From contig DATLNM010000027.1 of the NCBI GenBank assembly GCA_035536775.1, positions 1 through 64,000 on the forward strand: 64,000 nucleotides of DNA, in the 5' to 3' direction. Within the stretch, counting starts at the first letter, position 1. Every line of letters starts with the position of its first letter. The notes under the pieces are model-generated. The model was not told the origin of the DNA and made no database searches. It worked only from the letters and a program-made list of their open reading frames with translations. Shown here in pieces: positions 17,571 to 26,414 of this stretch. The translations under genes and the position numbers were made by a program. Source of the stretch: DATLNM01 sp035536775 (GTDB lineage: Bacteria; Actinomycetota; CADDZG01; WHSQ01).

Positions 17571-18778
17571 GCTCGCGCGCGGCGCGGGTTGGCGCGATCC
17601 TGGCAGGGATCGCGATCGGAGTCGTCGCGGCCGCTGCCGCTCAGGCATTGGTTGAGTCGCCGGCACCGATCCGATCGCCGCGGCCGATCCCCTCGACGAC
17701 GACGCCGGGTTCCGCGACTCCCGTTCCGACCCGAGCTCCGTCGAGCAACTCGATCTCGCTCCTCGTGTGGTCACCCGGCGGGATCCCCTCGGGAATGCAG
17801 CGCCGGATCGCCGCTTTACGTGGAGTGCGCGCAGTAACGATGGTGCGCTCGCAGCTCCATTGGCTGGTCGAGTCCCGCTCCGAGGAAGGGACCGTCATCG
17901 ACGCGCCGTCGGACGGCCGTGCGGTCCCCGTCGAGGTTGCGGGGATCGATCCCTCCGAGTACGCGCGCTTCGTGCCTCCTTCGGAGCGATCGATCATCGA
18001 GACACTGGGCCGCGGAAACATGCTCCTTGCCCGCACCGAGTCGGAGCTGAGAGGAGGCGGGGAAGGGCTTCGGCTGCGGTTCCAAGAGGGAGCACGAGCC
18101 GTGTCGGGCGTTGTGAGCGATGAGGCCGCGGGTGGATACGAGGCTCTGGTGGACGTTCGGACCTTGTCCAAAGGAGTGCGGACGTATGACTTCGTCCTGG
18201 TCCTCTTGGAGGATCGCGACCGAAGGGCGTCCGTCGACCGACGCGTGCGGAAGCTCGTGGGCGACCAGGTGTTCCGGACGCGCCTGCAGGGTGAGACTCC
18301 TTACCTCCGCTACGGGGATGCCGTCCTTCCCCAGATGATGGTCAAACGTTTCTTCGGGGAGTTCGCGGCGTCGCCCCGGAGCGACGGATCGCTCGACATC
18401 GATCCCGCGTGGATCGCCCGCAACATCGCTGAGGTCGAGCTTCCCCTCATCGGAAAGGTGTCGTGCCACCGCGCCGTTGTTCCTCCGCTGCGTGCCGCTC
18501 TCGAGGATGTTCGCCGGGCGGGCCTCGGTTTCACGGTCGATCCCGGGCAGTACGCGGGCTGTTTCGGGCCGCGCTTCATTAACCGGGACCCGAACGGGAG
18601 GATCTCTCATCACGCGTGGGCGATCGCGGTCGACCTCAACGCCTCGGCGAACCCGTTCGGAGCCCGCCCGGCCCAGGATGACCGTCTCGTCGAGATCATG
18701 GAGTCCCACGGGTTCACATGGGGTGGCCGATGGCTGATCCCGGACGGTATGCACTTCGAATGGGTATTACCGCCCTGA
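17567..18778 (+). CDS. M15-family D-alanyl-D-alanine carboxypeptidase-like protein
   Basis: A 403-residue exported protein. The N-terminus has a signal or anchor segment (residues ~6-26) and a Pro/Thr-rich linker. A ~200-residue domain of unknown type follows. The C-terminal ~110 residues match the M15 D,D-carboxypeptidase fold: zinc ligands are visible in ISHHAWAIAVDLN (His and Asp) and MHFEW (His), and W/G-rich framing is intact. Such enzymes trim the terminal D-Ala of peptidoglycan stem peptides. It is the third gene of the sigma/anti-sigma operon, with a GTGA overlap, so wall remodelling is the probable output or sensed activity of that circuit. The middle domain may tune anti-sigma sensing (inference). 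Confidence 0.82.
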   Translation: MSSRAARVGAILAGIAIGVVAAAAAQALVESPAPIRSPRPIPSTTTPGSATPVPTRAPSSNSISLLVWSPGGIPSGMQRRIAALRGVRAVTMVRSQLHWLVESRSEEGTVIDAPSDGRAVPVEVAGIDPSEYARFVPPSERSIIETLGRGNMLLARTESELRGGGEGLRLRFQEGARAVSGVVSDEAAGGYEALVDVRTLSKGVRTYDFVLVLLEDRDRRASVDRRVRKLVGDQVFRTRLQGETPYLRYGDAVLPQMMVKRFFGEFAASPRSDGSLDIDPAWIARNIAEVELPLIGKVSCHRAVVPPLRAALEDVRRAGLGFTVDPGQYAGCFGPRFINRDPNGRISHHAWAIAVDLNASANPFGARPAQDDRLVEIMESHGFTWGGRWLIPDGMHFEWVLPP

Positions 18779-18824
18779 GGCAGACGCAGCGGTTGTCGCT
18801 CGCCCTGCTGGGTAGTAGTCGGCC

Positions 18825-20459
18825 GTGAATCCAACCGGTAACAGGATCGTCGCAGACGGCCGTTATGAGCTCGAAGAGGTCATCGGGCACGGCGGCATGG
18901 GGACCGTGTGGCGCGCTCGCGACACGGTTTTGGGCCGCACCGTAGCCCTTAAGCACGTCGAGATCCCAGGGGGCGTCGACGACGCGGACAGGGAGCAGCT
19001 GCGCGAGCGAGTCATGCGTGAGGCTCGCGCCGCCGCCCGGCTCAACCACTCCGCAGCGCTAACCGTGTACGACGTCATCCCGGACGACGACGCCGTCTTC
19101 ATCGCCCTGGAGCTAGCCGAGGCTCCCACGCTCGAGGACGTCGTCAAAGACGGTGGCCCGCTCTCGGCTGAAGAAACCGCTCACATCGGGGCCCAGATCG
19201 CAGATGTCCTGGCGCACGCTCACGGCCTCGGCATCGTCCACCGCGACGTCAAACCTTCGAACATCATCGTGACCGATGCCGGCGCGAAGCTCGCCGACTT
19301 CGGTATCGCGACCATGAAGGGCGATGCCCGCCTCACTGCAACGGGGATAGTTGTCGGATCACCGTCTTTCATGGCTCCGGAGCAGGCGATGGGTGAGCCG
19401 GCGGGTCCGGAGACCGATGTCTGGGGACTCGGCGCGACGTTGTTCTTCGCGGCGAGCGGAGAGATGCCTTTCGACAAGGGCAACGCGGTCGCGACGCTCG
19501 CCGAGATCGTCGGCTCCGAGGCACCCACTCTCGCTGTGGCCGGGCCATTGTCCCCGCTCATCACTGAGCTGATGAGCAAACAGCCCGAGGCGCGTCCCGA
19601 GATCTCTGCCGTGAAGGCGCGCCTGAGTGCGATCGCAGCAGGCGAACTCGCCGGGGCAACGCAGCCGAGCACCCAGCCGTACACGCAGCCCGAGACGGCG
19701 GTTATCGGGGCGCAAACCGAAGTCGAAGACATCGTGCCGGCCCCTGCTCCGGCAGTGCGGCGGGAGGTGGTGCATGAGGACCCGTCCTCGAGCTCCCCCT
19801 GGGGATGGGCGATCGCGATCGCCGCCGTACTTCTCATCGCTGGGTTCGCCTGGCTGGCGCTGCGTGACGGAGAAGGCGAGAACAACCCGCGAGAACGACG
19901 CAACGAGAGAGCGGGCGGCGGCCAGAACGCGGACGAACAAGAGCCCGCCGACACAGCTCCCGAGGACGACGGCGATGACGATGATGCCGAAGACGGCGAA
20001 GATGACGCTCCGGTCAGCGAGGGGGGCTCGGTCTATGAGAACGCCGTTGGCTGGACGATTGAGCACCCCGCGGAGTGGGCAGTCACCGAAGATCCGCTGG
20101 GGGACAGCAGCAGCACACGTTTCGAAGACCCATCGACGAGCACGTACCTCCTCGTCGACTGGCAGAGCCCGCCCGGAGACGACGCGGTCGCGTCTGCCGA
20201 GGCACAGGAAGAATCGTTCGCAGATTCACACGATGGATATGAGCGTGTCGCGATGGACGGGACCGAATATCAGGGCATGGAAGCGGTTCACTGGGAGTAC
20301 GTCTACGAGGACGGAGGCGCGCTGCTCCACGCGATCAACCTGCAGTTCATCGACGGTGAGGACTACGGCTTCGCGCTGAACTTCCAGGCGGCCGAAGAGG
20401 ATTGGGAGACTGTGCTCCCGTTGTTCGATGTCTTCAAGGAGAGTTTCCGAGCACCCTGA
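18825..20459 (+). CDS. Membrane Ser/Thr protein kinase with acidic linker and non-PASTA sensor
   Basis: A 544-residue Hanks-type kinase. The kinase domain spans residues ~14-270: glycine loop GHGGMG (21-26), K43, HRDVKPSN with D141, and DFG 158-160, all intact. A Thr/Gln/Pro linker, a membrane segment near 325-345, and a highly acidic spacer (runs of Asp and Glu) follow. An exported domain of ~130 residues ends the protein, beginning VGWTIEHPAEWAV. That domain lacks PASTA or NHL repeats and resembles PsbP-like or lipoprotein-like beta folds. The GTG at 18825 lacks a clear ribosome site. It lies 46 nt after the carboxypeptidase gene and may belong to the same envelope regulon. Confidence 0.9.
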   Translation: MNPTGNRIVADGRYELEEVIGHGGMGTVWRARDTVLGRTVALKHVEIPGGVDDADREQLRERVMREARAAARLNHSAALTVYDVIPDDDAVFIALELAEAPTLEDVVKDGGPLSAEETAHIGAQIADVLAHAHGLGIVHRDVKPSNIIVTDAGAKLADFGIATMKGDARLTATGIVVGSPSFMAPEQAMGEPAGPETDVWGLGATLFFAASGEMPFDKGNAVATLAEIVGSEAPTLAVAGPLSPLITELMSKQPEARPEISAVKARLSAIAAGELAGATQPSTQPYTQPETAVIGAQTEVEDIVPAPAPAVRREVVHEDPSSSSPWGWAIAIAAVLLIAGFAWLALRDGEGENNPRERRNERAGGGQNADEQEPADTAPEDDGDDDDAEDGEDDAPVSEGGSVYENAVGWTIEHPAEWAVTEDPLGDSSSTRFEDPSTSTYLLVDWQSPPGDDAVASAEAQEESFADSHDGYERVAMDGTEYQGMEAVHWEYVYEDGGALLHAINLQFIDGEDYGFALNFQAAEEDWETVLPLFDVFKESFRAP

Positions 20460-20466
20460 CGCGGAG

Positions 20467-21789
20467 CTAACGCACGATCCTGACTACGGGCGAGGTCGCC
20501 TCCGCGCAAGTGATCCTGTTGCCTGCGACCGAGGGTGCCTGATGCGCCGCGACGAACGCTCGGAAACGGCCGTGCCGCCGTCCTACGTCGCTCTTGAAGC
20601 GTCCGTCGGGATAGACGGGGTTCACGGTTGCGATCACGACCCATCCATCGGGGCCGCGCCTTTGTATCTGAACGTGAGTCTCGGTGCTCGCCGAGCAATA
20701 GGAGTAGTCGCTGATCACTCGTCCCTTCAAGACCGTACCCCGCGCCCACAACGTGACCGCGCGCGCCTTCGTCTCGTCCGGCGGAATGTACGGCTTGGCA
20801 GCGCTGATGTACGCGATCTGCGTTCCATCCGGCGACCACGCCGGTGTGCTGTCGTAGCGGTCCGGGGTCATCGTCAGATTGGTGAGCCCTGAGCCGTCGG
20901 GCGCCGCCGACAGGATGTCGGACATACCCGCAAAAGCAAGAGCGGTGCTGGCGGGGTGCCAGTCAGGCGTGAAACCGTCTTCGTCGATCACCGTCCGCCC
21001 TGACCCATCGGAGTTCACCACGACGAGGGCGCCCTGCGTTGTGAGCGCGAAACGTGTGCCATCGCGCGACCATCTCGCCGCAAAAGCCTCGCCCGCGGCC
21101 GTTACCTTCTCGGTGGTCCCGCCGATGGTGACGATGGTGAGGATGCTGTCCCTGTCGGTGTACGCGAGGCGCTGGGAATCCGGTCCCCATGTGATCGAGC
21201 CATGGCCCCAGTCGGATCCGAGTGTGGTTGCCGTGCCCTGCAGATCAACCAGCGTGATGAGGAACGGCTCGTGGGGCGAGATCGCACTCACGAACGCGAC
21301 CTTGGACGCGTCGGGCGCCCACTGCGGGGCGAGGGCTTGATGATTGGGTCCCAGGTGATGCAGCTCCGTCCCATCGGGGCGCACGAGGAACAAACCTCTA
21401 TCGTCGGGCGTGGCGCTGTCTCCATCCGAGGCCCATCCCGAGAATGCGATCCACGTGCCGTCGGGTGACCACTGTGGGCTGGTTGCCTGCATGTTGGCGA
21501 CGGTGCGCGGTTCCCCCCCGGCCGCAGGCACGACCCGCAAAGTGCGCCCGCCTACAGCGATCTCGGTGCCCGACGGGGACCACGACGGTTTGTCGTACGA
21601 CATCGAATAGTCGTAAGGCTCCGAGGGTTGCAGCGGGGCGCGCGGCTCACTGCCATCGGCATTCATGATCCACAGCTCAGGTGGTTGCGGCATCGGGGAC
21701 GCCCCTGCAGCGGTCGGGATCGGAACAAGGCCGGCAACGAGCACGAGCGCACAGATCAAGTGGGGTAGCACCATGCGTGGCGTTTTCAT
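20467..21789 (-). CDS. Exported TolB-like PD40 beta-propeller protein
   Basis: A 440-residue exported protein with at least four PD40/TolB-type repeats, including SPQWSPDGTWIAFSG, ITWGPDSQRLAYTD and PAWSPDGTQIAYIS. Its C-terminal ~100 residues form a separate beta-rich domain (VQIQRRGPDGWVVIATVNP). The start at 21789 (ATG, MKTPRMVLP) gives a clean signal peptide; reading 26 codons further upstream would bury it. In this setting, without TolA or Pal, it is more likely a surface binding protein than part of a Tol system. It converges with the kinase gene, with 7 nt between the two stops. Confidence 0.82.
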   Translation of the reverse strand: MKTPRMVLPHLICALVLVAGLVPIPTAAGASPMPQPPELWIMNADGSEPRAPLQPSEPYDYSMSYDKPSWSPSGTEIAVGGRTLRVVPAAGGEPRTVANMQATSPQWSPDGTWIAFSGWASDGDSATPDDRGLFLVRPDGTELHHLGPNHQALAPQWAPDASKVAFVSAISPHEPFLITLVDLQGTATTLGSDWGHGSITWGPDSQRLAYTDRDSILTIVTIGGTTEKVTAAGEAFAARWSRDGTRFALTTQGALVVVNSDGSGRTVIDEDGFTPDWHPASTALAFAGMSDILSAAPDGSGLTNLTMTPDRYDSTPAWSPDGTQIAYISAAKPYIPPDETKARAVTLWARGTVLKGRVISDYSYCSASTETHVQIQRRGPDGWVVIATVNPVYPDGRFKSDVGRRHGRFRAFVAAHQAPSVAGNRITCAEATSPVVRIVR

Positions 21790-21852
21790 GTCCGTGCATT
21801 GAAACGTACGGGACCCCCCGATGGTTAGGCCCGAAGCGAGTAGGTTGCTCCG

Positions 21853-23748
21853 ATGCGCCGGCCGCAAATTTCCGTTCTGCTCGTCATCGCCCTCGTGGCG
21901 GCGACCTTCATCTATCCCTCTCTAGGAGACGCCGCGCCGCAATGCACGATGACGGGTACGGACCGCGCCGAGACGATCGTTGGAAGCGACGGGGCCGACG
22001 TCATCTGTGCGCTCGGTGGAGACGACACGATCTACGCGCATGAAGGCGACGACATCGTGATCGCGGGTGACGGCAACGACTACGTCACTGGATCGGGCGG
22101 AGACGACGAGCTTCAAGGCGGCAAGGGACACGACACCTTGCTGGGCGAGGACGGAGTCGACAACATCCAGGGCGGAGAGGGCGCAGATCTCCTCAACGGG
22201 GATTCCAAGACGAATGGTTCTAACGACAGGCTCGACGGTGGTCCCGGGCCCGACTATGTGTTCGGCGCGTTCGGCGACGACATCATGCTCGGAGGCGCAG
22301 GCAACGACGGGCTTGACGGCGGTCACGGCGTCGACACGATGGATGGGGGAGACGGCAACGACACCATCGACGGTGACGAGGACGAAGACGTCTCGATGGG
22401 TGGTGCCGGTAACGATGTTCTAACGAGCCGCCGTGGCGGCGACGCGATGCAAGGTGGCCCGGGTGACGACCTCCTCTTCAAAGGAGCGTCGATGCTCGGG
22501 GGCGACGGCAACGACACGATCTTCGGAAGCGACGCGCTTGTGATCGAGGGCGGTCCGGGCAACGACTACATCGAGGGTTCCGTAGTCGCTCCGCTTCCAC
22601 CACCGCCACCTTCACCGACTCCAGAACCCAGCCCCGTGGAGACGGCTTTGCCGGCCCCAGAGCCCACGCCTCAACCCACCGCCACGCCTACTCCCGTCTT
22701 TGCCGAAGGCGGGCCGGGAGACGACGTCATTAGGTCCGACTCCTCACGCGGCGGTGAGGGCAACGACTTCCTCGTCTATCGAGGCCGCGAGGCAACGCTG
22801 TTCGGCGATGCCGGCGTGGACATCCTCGTCGGGAGTAACGGTCCCGACGTGCTCGAAGGCGGCGACGACGGTGACACGATGTTCGGGCTCGGGGGTTCCG
22901 ACATCTTGCGCGGGCTTGGTGGCAACGACGTTTTGCTCGACGATGACCGTCGCGACGAGATCGACGGTGGCGAGGGCGACGACGCGTGCACCCTTGACCG
23001 GAGCGACGCAGCGTGGCCGGGTTGTGAACGCCCGCGCACACTGAACTACGTGCCCGGCACAGTCGACGAGCGCGAGTGCACGCTTGCGGGTACGCCCGAA
23101 GCCGATCTGCTCGTTGCCGAAGGGTCGACCGCGAGCGTCGTGTGTGGTGGTGGCGGTATCGACGTCATCATCGGGGCGAATGCAGAGGACACGCTCCTCG
23201 GAGGGGCCGACAACGACTACCTCGCGGAATCCGCCTTGCTTGCTGAAGGCGGAGCAGGTCGCGATGTCATCGTAGAGCTGACGGGCGGCGACGGCGGAGA
23301 GGGTGATGACTTCCTGTTCGGAAACGCCACGGCCAGCGGCGGTCCCGGACTCGATGCGTTGCTCTCAAATGCTCAGGCCGGCGGAGGAACAGAAGCTGAC
23401 GTCGTGATGGAGTGCGATACCTGCGCCGGGGGGGCAGGGCCGGACCTGTTGCTCAACGCGACGCGCTACCTCGGCGGAGGCGGTTCCGACGTGATGGTCG
23501 GAAACATCGGGCAGGACACCATGAACGGCGGCGGGGGAGGCGACCTCCTCTTCGGAGACGACGGACCCGATGTGCTCACAGGAGCAGGCGGCAACGATGC
23601 CCTCATGGGTGGACCCGCGCTCGACACGCTCACGGGAGGAAAGGGCAACGATGCGCTGCTCGCTGCATTCGAAGGCGACAAGCGCCTAGGCGGCCCGGGC
23701 AAAGACATGTGCAACCCCCAGCCAGACTCATCTTCAGCCAAGTGCTGA
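21853..23748 (+). CDS. RTX-type calcium-binding repeat protein
   Basis: A 631-residue exported protein made almost entirely of glycine-aspartate nonapeptide repeats of the hemolysin type (GGDGNDTI, GGAGNDGLDGG, GGPGDDLL). These fold into a calcium-binding parallel beta-roll. A signal peptide occupies residues ~1-28. A Pro/Thr/Glu-rich linker near residues 245-280 divides the roll. The protein also has two related starts: CTMTGTDRAETIVGSDGAD near residue 36 and CTLAGTPEADLLVAEGSTAS near residue 412, indicating an internal duplication. No protease, lipase or adenylate-cyclase domain is attached. It probably acts as a surface or matrix protein stabilised by calcium. Confidence 0.88.
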   Translation: MRRPQISVLLVIALVAATFIYPSLGDAAPQCTMTGTDRAETIVGSDGADVICALGGDDTIYAHEGDDIVIAGDGNDYVTGSGGDDELQGGKGHDTLLGEDGVDNIQGGEGADLLNGDSKTNGSNDRLDGGPGPDYVFGAFGDDIMLGGAGNDGLDGGHGVDTMDGGDGNDTIDGDEDEDVSMGGAGNDVLTSRRGGDAMQGGPGDDLLFKGASMLGGDGNDTIFGSDALVIEGGPGNDYIEGSVVAPLPPPPPSPTPEPSPVETALPAPEPTPQPTATPTPVFAEGGPGDDVIRSDSSRGGEGNDFLVYRGREATLFGDAGVDILVGSNGPDVLEGGDDGDTMFGLGGSDILRGLGGNDVLLDDDRRDEIDGGEGDDACTLDRSDAAWPGCERPRTLNYVPGTVDERECTLAGTPEADLLVAEGSTASVVCGGGGIDVIIGANAEDTLLGGADNDYLAESALLAEGGAGRDVIVELTGGDGGEGDDFLFGNATASGGPGLDALLSNAQAGGGTEADVVMECDTCAGGAGPDLLLNATRYLGGGGSDVMVGNIGQDTMNGGGGGDLLFGDDGPDVLTGAGGNDALMGGPALDTLTGGKGNDALLAAFEGDKRLGGPGKDMCNPQPDSSSAKC

Positions 23749-23822
23749 CCTAGACCTAGTTGAAGGGCTGGCCCTTCCGACGGAGTAATGGGCGAGAAAT
23801 CCCTCTATCCAAGGAGCGGGCG

Positions 23823-24320
23823 ATGTTGAAGAAGCTATGCGTTCTAGCGCTGGCGTTGTCGTTGGTCGCGTCGCCTGCGATGGCGGGCGGCAAGAAGAAG
23901 GCCAAGCCCAAGGGCCCTGCACCCTGGACCAGTCCTGATGTGACTCTCGTCGCGCCGCACCCCGTTCTTTATGGGCAGTCGGGAACCGTCGTGGGTGTAA
24001 CGGCACAGGAGTTCATCAACACCTGCGCGATCCCCAGCTCGAACGGCGTCGATGCCTATGTCTTCGAGGTTCCCGCCGACTACAAGGGTCTTCAGGCGAC
24101 CGTAAAGGCCATCGGAGTTGGGGGTCCGGCCGGGTATGACCTTGACATCTATCTGTTCGACGAGTCTTGCGGGGTCACGTTCGCATACAACGCGGCGAAC
24201 ACTGACGAGACAGGCACCACAACGACGGACACCGCGTTCATACTCATCCACAACTACGCAGCCGATCCCGTGCTGACGGCACACGTCGAGCTGGAGCCCT
24301 ACACCCCTTCGAAGTTCTAG
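23823..24320 (+). CDS. Small secreted beta-sandwich (PPC-like) protein
   Basis: A 165-residue exported protein. A signal peptide (residues ~1-20, ending AMAGG) and a Lys-rich start of the mature chain precede a ~110-residue domain. That domain begins with CAIPSSNGVDAYVFEVP and includes GYDLDIYLFDESC and TAFILIHNYA. The pattern of a Tyr/Phe-Val-Pro strand, a D-L-D-I-Y-L strand and a late hydrophobic strand resembles bacterial pre-peptidase C-terminal (PPC) domains, which are beta-sandwiches of secreted proteins. Two Cys could form a disulfide. AAGGAGCGGG precedes the ATG at 23823. Its TAG abuts the stop of the convergent acyltransferase gene. The family assignment is tentative. Confidence 0.65.
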   Translation: MLKKLCVLALALSLVASPAMAGGKKKAKPKGPAPWTSPDVTLVAPHPVLYGQSGTVVGVTAQEFINTCAIPSSNGVDAYVFEVPADYKGLQATVKAIGVGGPAGYDLDIYLFDESCGVTFAYNAANTDETGTTTTDTAFILIHNYAADPVLTAHVELEPYTPSKF

Positions 24321-25721
24321 TTAGGTAGAGGTAGGGACGCGCGCCGAGAGCTCGGCGATGGCTTTCTCGATGCCTTCGGCGAGGACGCCGAGGTCGGGCG
24401 CGGTGTCGTAGTCGCCGATCAGACCGAAACCGATGGTGCCGTTGTAGGACAGCAGCGCGATCCCGATCGTGGTGTTGTCCGAGAGAGGAACGACCGGATA
24501 GACCTCGGTCATCTGCCGCCCTAGTGAGTACAGCGGGATCTGTGGGCCGGGCACGTTGGTCACCACGAGGTTGAACGCGCGCTGGCGCGCGACTAAACGA
24601 GACGCCTGGGCGATGATCGTTGGCGGCGCGTATTCACCGAGTGACGTCAGCAACTGGGCTCCGACGGCTTGCCCCGACGACTTCAGATCCTTCATCGTCT
24701 CGCTCACGATGCGCAGCCGCGCCTCGGGGTCCTCTTCGTAGACGGGCAATGGCGCCCAGATCGACGCGACGCGGTTGCCGAGAGCGCCGCGCTCGGCCTC
24801 GGCTCGAACCGAGACCGGCACCATCGCGCGCAGCTCGAGGTCATCGAGCTTCTCGCCACGGCCCTTGAGCAACCGTCGAAGCCCACCCGCGACGACCGCG
24901 AGCACGACATCGTTGACGGTTCCACCGAGTGAGTTCTTGATCGTCTTGATCTCGTCCAGGGGGACGAGCACCGTCTCGAACCGGCGGTGAGGCCCGATCG
25001 GCTGGTTGAGCGACGAAGTGGGCGCGAAATCGAGCGATCCGCCGACGAACGCCGAGATGGCCTTCGCCGACTCGACGAAGCGGTTCGGAAGGCGCGCCGG
25101 GTCGAGCACGGTCGATTGGATGCTGCGGACGATCTCGCCCGGGGAGGTGAGGCGTTCCTTGAGCGCGTCGATCAGCAGTTGATCTGCCGGCGGCTCGGGA
25201 TCGGGCTTCCACGGACGCTCCTCGTGCACCTGCTTCTCGGGCGTGAGGTCGAGGATGACCGACATGATGTCCGCGCCCGACACTCCGTCGACCAAACAGT
25301 GGTGCGTCTTCGAGATGAGACCGAACCGGCCGCCACCCAGGCCCTCGGCGAACCAGATCTCCCACAGGGGCTTCGACCGGTCGAGTTGCTGGGACATGAT
25401 GCGCGCAACGAGCCGCTTGAACTTCTCGTCGTCCCCCGGTGCCGGCAGCGCTGTGTGCCTGACGTGGTACTCGAGGTTGAAGTGCGTGTCATCAACCCAG
25501 ACCGGACGGCCGAGGCCGAACGGAACGGTGGCGAGCTTCTGGCGAAATCTTGGAACCATGTGCAGGCGCTCGCGCACCATGTCCAGGACCTCTTCGTAGT
25601 CCGGTGGCGGTCCCTCGAAGATCGCAGCCCCCCCGACGTGCATATGAGTGTTTGGTCCCTCGAGATGGAGGAACAGCTCGTCGAGCACGGCCAGGCGCTG
25701 AGGATGAGTCATAAAGGCCAT
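24321..25721 (-). CDS. Wax ester synthase/diacylglycerol acyltransferase (WS/DGAT)
   Basis: A 466-residue bifunctional acyltransferase that joins acyl-CoA to fatty alcohol or diacylglycerol, making wax esters or storage triacylglycerol. The hallmark HHxxxDG is present as HHCLVDG near residue 140. Other family marks are PLWEIWF, the central TVNDVVLAVVAGGLR, and the late VVTNVPGP segment. Length matches the family. A GGGAG site lies seven bases before the ATG. Such enzymes are typical of Actinomycetota lipid storage. It diverges from the methyltransferase gene with only 36 nt between starts. Confidence 0.93.
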   Translation of the reverse strand: MAFMTHPQRLAVLDELFLHLEGPNTHMHVGGAAIFEGPPPDYEEVLDMVRERLHMVPRFRQKLATVPFGLGRPVWVDDTHFNLEYHVRHTALPAPGDDEKFKRLVARIMSQQLDRSKPLWEIWFAEGLGGGRFGLISKTHHCLVDGVSGADIMSVILDLTPEKQVHEERPWKPDPEPPADQLLIDALKERLTSPGEIVRSIQSTVLDPARLPNRFVESAKAISAFVGGSLDFAPTSSLNQPIGPHRRFETVLVPLDEIKTIKNSLGGTVNDVVLAVVAGGLRRLLKGRGEKLDDLELRAMVPVSVRAEAERGALGNRVASIWAPLPVYEEDPEARLRIVSETMKDLKSSGQAVGAQLLTSLGEYAPPTIIAQASRLVARQRAFNLVVTNVPGPQIPLYSLGRQMTEVYPVVPLSDNTTIGIALLSYNGTIGFGLIGDYDTAPDLGVLAEGIEKAIAELSARVPTST

Positions 25722-25757
25722 GCTACTGCTCCCTTAATGTGCGGGTATGAGGCGATC

Positions 25758-26414
25758 ATGAGGAGACGCGGCCCAGATCACCTGCTCAAAGAGGTCGAGC
25801 GGATCGGCACCACTTCAGCTCCGTTGCTCGACGCATTCCGCGCCATCGATCGCGCCGACTTCGTACCTGAGTCCGAGCGCGCAGGCGTCTACTACGACCG
25901 CCCGGTCAGTTTGCCCGAGGGCCAGACGACGAGCCAGCCTTCCCTGATAGCGCGCATGATCGACGAAGCGCGCGTCGAGGCAGGCTCCCGAGTGCTCGAG
26001 ATCGGGACCGGCTACGGGTACCAGACCGCGCTGCTCGCTTATTTAGGCGCGGGCGTTTGGTCGATCGAACGTCATGAGTTGCTCGCCCACGCGGCGCGCG
26101 CCAATCTGGAGCGGGCGGGGCTGACAGATGTCGAGGTCAAAGCCGGCGACGGTTGGCTCGGCTTTCCGGAAGGCGCACCGTTCGACGCCATCATCGTGTC
26201 TGCGACCGCGTCGGAGGTCCCGGAGGCCCTCATCCACCAAGCCGCCCCCGGAGCGCGGCTCGTCATCCCCTTGCTGGCGCCCGGCGGTGAGGCCGTGATC
26301 GTCTACATCGCGGAAGAAGGAGCGTGGCGGCGCGCTCGGATGCTGACGCCGGCGAGGTTCGTTCCCCTCGTCCGTGAGGTCGAGCCCGAGCAGCATGGAC
26401 GTCTGGGGGCTTGA
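25758..26414 (+). CDS. Protein-L-isoaspartate O-methyltransferase family protein
   Basis: A 218-residue SAM-dependent methyltransferase of the PCMT type, which repairs isoaspartyl residues in aged proteins. Visible marks are FVPESERAGVYYDRPVSLP, the family motif GQTTSQPSLIARM and motif I VLEIGTGYGYQTALLA. Late in the chain come DAIIVSATASEVP and an acidic-hydrophobic C-terminus. The ATG at 25758 starts just before the conserved N-terminal helix. Its stop overlaps the start of the phosphatase gene (TTGATG). The symbol pcm would fit, but paralogous PCMT-like enzymes exist, so I leave it blank. Confidence 0.87.
   Translation: MRRRGPDHLLKEVERIGTTSAPLLDAFRAIDRADFVPESERAGVYYDRPVSLPEGQTTSQPSLIARMIDEARVEAGSRVLEIGTGYGYQTALLAYLGAGVWSIERHELLAHAARANLERAGLTDVEVKAGDGWLGFPEGAPFDAIIVSATASEVPEALIHQAAPGARLVIPLLAPGGEAVIVYIAEEGAWRRARMLTPARFVPLVREVEPEQHGRLGA

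Noticed and set aside
24987..25757. N-terminal extension of the isoaspartyl methyltransferase frame over the WS/DGAT gene
   Set aside because: It is fully antisense to a gene with HHxxxDG. The true methyltransferase begins at 25758, where family motifs begin.
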